Shown one piece after another: positions 59,006 to 64,000 of a stretch of DNA of 64,000 nt (position 1 is its first letter; the number at the start of each line of letters is the position of its first letter). The stretch spans positions 17,100,519 to 17,164,518 of the forward strand of contig NC_060236.1 of NCBI RefSeq assembly GCF_021155775.2, in the 5' to 3' direction. The stretch is from Neodiprion pinetum (taxonomy: Eukaryota > Arthropoda > Insecta > Hymenoptera > Diprionidae). Position numbers and translations under genes: made by a program. The notes under the pieces are model-generated. The model saw only the letters and a list, made by a program, of their open reading frames with translations, was not told the origin of the DNA and did no database searches.

Positions 59006-59442
59006 TACGCTGAAAGTTGAGTGAATCGTCTGCGAATTGCGTTATCGTTATTACAGATACTTTGTAATATAATATTACTAGATAGTGCTATTATTGCCAA
59101 GTTACTCTTCAGTAATGTCGCCATTTTTACAAACAGATGTTTTTATTATTATTGCTATACTGCTGTTAGAATTAATTTGTATTACAATATTGCTATATGT
59201 TGTAAGTTTCACAAAGCTACCGTTCATTCGTGTTGCTATTTCAGAATTTACAAGCAAATTTTGCTATTATGGTTATTCTGTGCTTAATGATTACATAACA
59301 TTGCTGTTATTACCAAGTAACTTGTCAGTCGTGTTGCTATTTCTACAAAAGAATGTTGTCATCGTTATTAAAAATGCTATTACAGATGTTCTGTAAATTA
59401 CACATTGTCGAATATTGCCAGTATTACAAAGTTACTGTTTAA

Positions 59443-59582
59443 CCTTTCAACGACGGGGAAATATCAGTTCAAATCGACCATTTATTAGACCTGAAATTTA
59501 TAAATAATTTCAATAAATTTCTTATATGGTTTCCCGAACCTGACTACAGGTCGATATATCGACCAGCCCCGCCGTTAACAAG
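59443..59582. mobile_element. piggyBac-like non-autonomous element (140 bp) with TTAA duplication
   Basis: The element is flanked on both sides by TTAA (59439-59442 and 59583-59586), the obligatory target of the piggyBac superfamily. The ends are inverted: CCTTTCAACGACGGGG on the left and CTTGTTAACGGCGGGG from the right read inward (12 of 16 positions match). The interior carries the perfect palindrome GGTCGATATATCGACC. Removing the element and one TTAA rejoins the surrounding minisatellite unit in register with neighbouring units. That is strong evidence for a discrete insertion. It has no transposase. Confidence 0.8.
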
Positions 59583-59905
59583 TTAATCGTGACACTATTC
59601 CAGAAGACAGACGAATTTTTATTGTCATTGCTGTTGCAATTAAAGCTGTTCCGAATTATATTTCTTTCGTTACGTTGCTACTTCGAAGAAAAACTGTTGC
59701 TATCATCATCGTTGTCGCTATTATTGTTGAAATAGCTATTACAATTATTCTGTATTACACTATATTGATAAATATTGATGTCATATGTCAGTACAAAGTC
59801 ACTGTTCATTTATATCAATATTCCAATGAAGGGATATTGTTATTATCATTGTTTACACTATTGCTACCGCAGCAGCTGTTTGAATAGTGAACAATGATTT
59901 CACTT

Positions 59906-60663
59906 TCGTTATTCGATGCATTTCTCCTCCGCAGTATCAATGCAAGTATAATAATAATGATTCTGTAACGATATTGTATATTAAGAAAAATCGCCTATTC
60001 ACACGGTTAAATTTTACAGATAAACGAGGACCAAGATTTACACGTACCTTCTTTGTAATCCCGAGTTATCTTCGTGATCTTTTGTAATTCTTGCAATTTT
60101 TGTTATTCTTGTGTAATCCTTTGCAGTCTTTCTGCAATACGTGCAATGCTTCCCTATCGCTGTATGTAATAATTGTCATCGATTTGTGATCTTTGTAATC
60201 GTGATAAGCGTACGTAATTTTTCTACAGTAATTAACCCCTCGTAAAAGGCAGACTGCAGATTCCCGTGAGGTGTATCATCACCTTTATATATACACGATG
60301 CGTAGGTATATTGTACGCATATAAAAAAAGGTTGCGAGTTCGTATGTCGCATGCTGCATACATATAACACACGTGTAGGTGGGTAGGTATATAGGTAGCC
60401 TCCTTACCGACCGCCTCGACGCACTACGAATTGCCTAATATAATAAACTTGTCCCAATCTCTTTCGGACGGTGGAAGACGGGGTTCCAAAGCGTTTCTCT
60501 GCACAAGCATGTACGGGATAAGCGAGGGGAGAGAGAGAGAGGAGACGTCCGGTCGAAAGTGTGGGGACGAGTCAATTTATTGGAATGCCTGAAGGCGCGG
60601 GGAGAAACGGGGAAGGATCGGATGCAAGAGGCCGTGGCTGTGGCAGAGTTCTTCTTGCCTTCG
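59906..60663. other. Unassigned sequence
   Basis: No gene is supported. 60080-60200 has TTGTAATC/TTGCAAT-type words that may be a further decayed part of the minisatellite. 60250-60420 has TATA-like words (CTTTATATATAC, CATATAAAAA) without other promoter evidence. Confidence 0.35.
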
Positions 60664-60687
60664 GCTGCTGCTGCTGCTGCTGCTGCT
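60664..60687 (+). repeat. GCT trinucleotide microsatellite (8 units)
   Basis: Eight GCT triplets. It yields poly-Ala, poly-Leu or poly-Cys frames depending on phase. The 144-codon minus-strand frame containing poly-Ala (60435-60869) has no other recognisable feature. Confidence 0.95.
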
Positions 60688-62494
60688 ATATGGAGTTCGG
60701 TAACCCGATTATTGTATGGCTGGTATTTCATCGGGCTGTTTTTGTATCCCAAGCTGCAGCTACACGGAGAGACGGTGACTCGAATCCGCGCTGAGCGTTG
60801 ATTTTTCGACGATTCGACGAGCCGCATGCTTCCAGGTTTGATCTGCGCGAGCAACACGGTTTGATACAAAAGCTCTCTGTACGTAGAGCTTCTCGATGTC
60901 GTTTTGTATACAGATTTGATCTACATAAACCGCAGTACCAAAATTTTACGACAAGCCGCAGGTGGTCACGTGACCAATTTAGGAGTATTTGTGGAAATGG
61001 ATTTATTTCTCACCTTGACACCGCTAATCGATTTGGATATTTTTTTTTTTTGTAAAATGATCGTGCTATTGCTTAAAAGTGCACTGTGATCAATTGGGTT
61101 CGACTGAATGTCAACGAAATTTTAAATTTATTAACTTGGTTACGAGACGGACTTTGAGGTTACAGTTTGAACATTAGTCCCAGCTGACCAGAGCGAACTT
61201 CCTAACAGCTGAGCGATCATATCAGAAAAAATCCGAAGTTGAACCAATACTTCACGTAACGAAAACAGGATCGAATCTTGTGAATACTCTTAAATCAGTC
61301 ACGTGACGTCGTGCCCGAAATACCAGAGACGCGTTTTGGTGACTATTTAGAAGCGATGCTGAGTCGAGGAAATTGTCGGAGCAAGTTTAGTTGTAATGAT
61401 CCGTGTCGGCACACTCGGAGAAATAAGTAATTTATTACAAAAAAACATTATTTTCAAATTCCTGCGTTTAACCTGAACCAAAAATTTGCTCAAAGTAAAC
61501 ACCATCTTGATAGATTTACGAAAACATAAAAAGAAATAGCTCTTTCTGATAATGAAAGTGTTTTTTTTTTTTTTTTTTGAGGTATAAGTTCAATTAAAAA
61601 AAAAAAATATCGTTCCAATTCAACGACGTAGATTGACCTCTGTAACAAACACCTTGTTGTATGCACACGTATAGTTGATGAGTCGTTTTACCGACAATGA
61701 GACAAAGAACCAACTGACTTATGTTAAGTAAAGAAGGGCAAACGAGATATTATTTTAAATCGAATAAATATTTGTTTAAGTGTATTAACGGTATAAAAAA
61801 ACTTGTTTCAACTGATTGCACTTTTTTTCCGAGTGTACGGCTGAGAGTGCAGAGAGAGAAGTGTAACGCACTTGGGTGCAATAATCTGAGGGTGAAACTC
61901 ATCTGGGTTGTTGGATCTGGATATCCCGATGTGAACGACGGTAAGGTAATAAACAGTAATTTGTATCCGGACAGTTTGATAATCTGACATTGCGGTGGAG
62001 CAGAACATACGGGCGCTGCTGCACACGCATGCATAGACGCATACACGCATGCACGCATCTGTACAAACATTAACACGCGTGCACGGCGATCCTGCCGCAC
62101 TGTATCTGAGGTATGTGTACGTCGGTAATTTATGCAGGAAACTATTAACAGCCCAGCGATATAATGCCGTGCAGCGTGTAACGTTGTTGGGTCGATGGAC
62201 GCGCCGCATGCATGCATGCACGTTGGACCAGCGTTCGTACCTGTGTGCATCGACGACGCTATCGAGCCCTCCTCCATCCCTTCCTGCCCAACGTCCATCC
62301 ACACGCGTTCCGTAATCTCAAATCGAGATCGGTAATCCTCGAATATCCCGTGGGTGAAAATAGGACTCAATGATACACTAGTGCAAGAAAGAGGACTTTT
62401 GACCAAGGTTAGGAAGCCGAGTGTTGCCGACTTCACAGCATTCGTTAAGTATCCGCTCCTTCGTGCGAGTGTTACATGCTACTGTTTGTAAAAA
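60688..62494. other. Unassigned sequence
   Basis: No gene is supported. T- and A-runs lie at 61561-61578 and 61598-61607. 62020-62225 is rich in ACGCATGC and GCATGCATGC words, a short-period repeat. That stretch underlies the 228-codon minus-strand frame (61750-62436), the longest in the window. Its His/Cys/Met-rich composition there reflects the repeat. Confidence 0.35.
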
Positions 62495-62686
62495 GTCCCT
62501 CTTACGGTGTCTGTGAAGTGTTTAAAAAAGCAACTCCAGGGTTAAAAAAGCGGCGCAAAAATAACGAGTGTGAAAATAGCGTGCAGGAAAGTAACTAGTA
62601 GGTATAAAAGATACTATAGTCCATCCACGCACGCGCAGCCCACAAGGGGCCCTTCTAACACGCTTCGCAGACACCGAAAGAGGGAC
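62495..62686. repeat. Inverted-repeat (foldback) segment
   Basis: GTCCCTCTTACGGTGTCTG with GAAG (62495-62518) is the inverted complement, with few mismatches, of the segment ending CTTCGCAGACACCGAAAGAG and GGAC (62663-62686). The pairing continues a little inward (GTGTTTA against TCTAACACG). The ~135-bp loop contains no gene. A small non-autonomous element is likely. No target duplication was recognised. Confidence 0.65.
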
Positions 62687-62891
62687 TATCGATGAACGTG
62701 TTACAAAATAGTAAGATACGATACAAGTGCGGGAAGTATGTGATTCTTGAACGAGTTTATCGGCCGAGCTAAGAAAGGGTGAAAAAACACGAGTGCAAGG
62801 GTCACGTACGCGCACGCGTATCGTACACTATTTTTTGTAACACTTGTAATGGAAAGTTCGACTTGAGAAAATTGTAAACGTAGTAGTCTAA

Positions 62892-63129
62892 GGGTGCTAT
62901 TTCATGATAGTAAAAAGCAGCAGTGGTTCAGTAACTTACTAGTTTTCACTAGCATCAGTCTGGTAATTTTACGCAGCAGCAGCGCTGCTCATGAAATAGG
63001 TCGTGGCTACTTGTGATCTTGTGGCTGGTCGCTCGAGAAACTGAACTGCGAGCAGCAGAAACTTGCGCCGGAAGTGATAGGTGAAAACTGTTGCTGCTGC
63101 TGCTTTTTACTGCTCATGAAATAGCACCC
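62892..63129. mobile_element. PIF/Harbinger-like MITE (238 bp) with TAA duplication
   Basis: The ends are perfect 16-bp inverted repeats, GGGTGCTATTTCATGA (62892-62907 and complement 63114-63129). After 3-4 unmatched bases, TAAAAAGCAGCAG (62911-62923, complement 63097-63109) follows. TAA lies directly outside both ends (62889-62891 and 63130-63132). A 3-bp TWA duplication and G-rich ends are characteristic of PIF/Harbinger elements. CATGAAATAG recurs internally at 62990-62999 after GCAGCAGC words, so part of one end is duplicated inside. It has no transposase. The near-perfect ends suggest a fairly recent insertion. Confidence 0.8.
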
Positions 63130-63333
63130 TAACCCGATGTAGACGCGTTGCTGCAACACAGCGGACGCGGTAGTAGTCACGACTCGTCACGTCCGGTGGC
63201 GCTACTTACGCCTAATTTGCTCAGATTAGCGTGCGGGAATAAACATTACCTAACAGTTTTCCAACATTATCTAACACTTTTGGAACGGTTGCCTCGCGCG
63301 AAGTCAAACTTCCCATGCTAGTGGTACAAAAAG

Positions 63334-63705
63334 ATTTTATCGTAACACATGGTTGGAAAGATAGATTTTCGAAACCTGTGGGGCGTGTGAAATGTGGCTA
63401 ATTCCTAAACTGTGCGGAAAAAATAGTTTCTTGTATCGTGTACACATGCGAACGCGCAAACAACATATTTTTACGAATTGTCAGAGACTAGAGCATTCAG
63501 CATAAGCTTCGTAACCTCAATTTTACGCGTTACCGGTGATTTCTCGAATCGAACTTTCCCTAGCAGAAATTATAAAAAATATTCGATTCACTTTTTTCCA
63601 ACACGTGTTCAAAAATTTAGATTTTCGAAGCCTTTGGAGCGTGCGTAAAGTGCTCCATTTCCAAAGAGTGCGGTGAAATGGGACATTCTTCGGCGCATGC
63701 GCACT
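63334..63705 (+). repeat. Two direct units of about 256 bp
   Basis: AACACATGGTTGGAAAGATAG then ATTTTCGAAACCTGTGGGGCGTG (from 63334) reappears, with substitutions, as AACACGTGTTC, TTTAGATTTTCGAAGCCTTTGG and AGCGTGCG (from about 63590). Both continue through A(A/G)TGCGG(A/T)(A/G)AA and end in ACATGCG or GCGCATGCGC (63693-63702). The spacer (63448-63589) contains CGTAACCTCAATTTTACGCG, similar to the CCTAACCTCAATTTCGTG block of family L1. That may be a distant relationship. Confidence 0.6.
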
Positions 63706-63725
63706 TTCGAATAACTTCTAACACA

Positions 63726-63907
63726 CAATAGTAAATTCGTAGAATTTATGCCATTTCTTTAGTTCTGCGTGAATTGAAAACTTGTTGGAATGTTTTTGTT
63801 CGGAATTGCGTACGAAATGGGGCTGTTGAAGCCTTTTTCGTGTGTAAGATATGCTGATTTCGATAATATATGACAACGTCGAAATCGACTAGGGCAGCCT
63901 CTTAAAG
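63726..63907 (+). mobile_element. Inverted-repeat element family M1, copy C (5'-truncated)
   Basis: It begins within the central part of the family (CAATAGTAAATTCGTAGAAT) and keeps the right arm (GGAATGTTTTTGTTCGGAATTG) and the tail ending GAAATCGACTAGGGCAGC then CTCTTAAAG. The left arm is absent and replaced by the unit-2 end at 63705-63725. This shows that family M1 continues beyond the right arm and that this copy was truncated or recombined. Confidence 0.8.
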
Positions 63908-64000
63908 AATGATAATAGTTTTAGTCACATCCACCAACCACAAGTACCACATTACTAGATAATACATGAAATAAGAATGTTCTTGGTTAAAAATTGTTCC
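63908..64000. other. Unassigned sequence at window end
   Basis: No feature was recognised. Confidence 0.5.

Larger units (their letters stand above)
58431..59905 (+). repeat. Decayed ~110-bp minisatellite rich in TTGCTATT
   Basis: A recurrent block AAAGTTACTGTTCA(T/G)T(C/A)(G/A)TGTTGCTATTT then (T)ACAAA(C/A)GA(T/A)G starts near 59099, 59212, 59316 and 59428, a spacing of about 104-113 bp. Older copies lie near 58608 and 59790. Between blocks, TTATTGCTATTACAGAT and CTGTAATTTATATT-like words recur. The low stop-codon frequency creates false membrane-like reading frames (up to 103 codons). The array is interrupted by the 10-11-bp array (58762-59005) and by a piggyBac-like insertion (59443-59582). 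Confidence 0.7.

Noticed and set aside
59021..59396. Hydrophobic frames (88-103 codons) that look like small membrane proteins
   Set aside because: They arise from TTGCTATT-type minisatellite repeats, in several phases at once.
60250..60420. TATA-like words as a promoter
   Set aside because: Only AT-rich strings without initiator, downstream gene or other support.
60435..60869. 144-codon minus-strand frame with poly-Ala
   Set aside because: The Ala run is the GCT microsatellite; no other protein-like feature.
61750..62436. Longest open frame (228 codons, minus strand)
   Set aside because: It crosses the ACGCATGC-rich repeat at 62020-62225, has an overlapping 164-codon frame in another phase and an 88-codon frame on the other strand, and shows no recognisable domain.
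1..64000. CRISPR array, prokaryotic operon or prophage
   Set aside because: No regularly spaced near-identical repeats with unique spacers and no compact gene arrangement; microsatellites, MITEs and gene absence point to an animal nuclear genome.

Overview
This window looks like intergenic or intronic DNA from an insect nuclear genome. AT-rich unique sequence alternates with short CpG-containing islands. Microsatellites and long homopolymers are common (G20, C22, GA, CT, AT, ATT/GTT, GCT), and there are many small non-autonomous DNA transposons and decayed tandem arrays. CpG is not depleted and AACCTAACC-type strings occur, which would suit a hymenopteran such as a sawfly or wasp; that is an impression, not a demonstrated assignment. 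I see no bacterial operon structure, no Shine-Dalgarno-spaced genes and no CRISPR array.

I could not support any protein-coding gene. The longest stop-free ATG frames (228 codons at 61750-62436 on the minus strand, 191 codons at 277-852 on the plus strand, 175 codons at 44749-45276 on the minus strand) have no recognisable domain; the first two overlap simple-sequence or foldback DNA. No tRNA, rRNA, snRNA or known microRNA was recognised.

Layout. 0-5 kb: two adjacent foldback elements (144-527), a dispersed repeat (1244-1501), a decayed AATTACA minisatellite (1985-2380) and a 21-bp tandem array (3661-4020). 4.8-17.5 kb: two copies of one inverted-repeat element (4766-5063, 17188-17468), a 284-bp unit present three times in tandem (9349-10255), and G20 and C22 homopolymers. 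18-23 kb: a ~125-bp decayed array with a shared terminal module (18405-19690, fragment at 21400-21540) and a small inverted-repeat element (22768-23078). 25-33 kb: candidate regulatory motif clusters, a near-complete 197-bp palindrome (26961-27157), and a 10-11-bp periodic array (31911-32098). 34-50 kb: one solo arm (34012-34359) and one complete long-inverted-repeat element (46980-48567), purine/pyrimidine tracts, and an opposite-strand relative of the 2-kb minisatellite (49930-50421). 51-64 kb: the clearest transposons. These are a 396-bp element with near-identical ends (51602-51997), a CACT(A/G)TTAAAAAT-ended element (55747-56050), a piggyBac-like TTAA-flanked element inside a minisatellite (59443-59582), a Harbinger-like TAA-flanked element (62892-63129) and a truncated third copy of the 4.8-kb element (63726-63907).

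The most interesting common thread is the 10-bp palindrome GCGCATGCGC. It is the core of the NRF-1 (insect Erect wing) binding consensus. It occurs eight times, always inside or beside repeat or transposon sequence of several different families. The inference to test is that small transposons have spread this regulatory motif through the genome.
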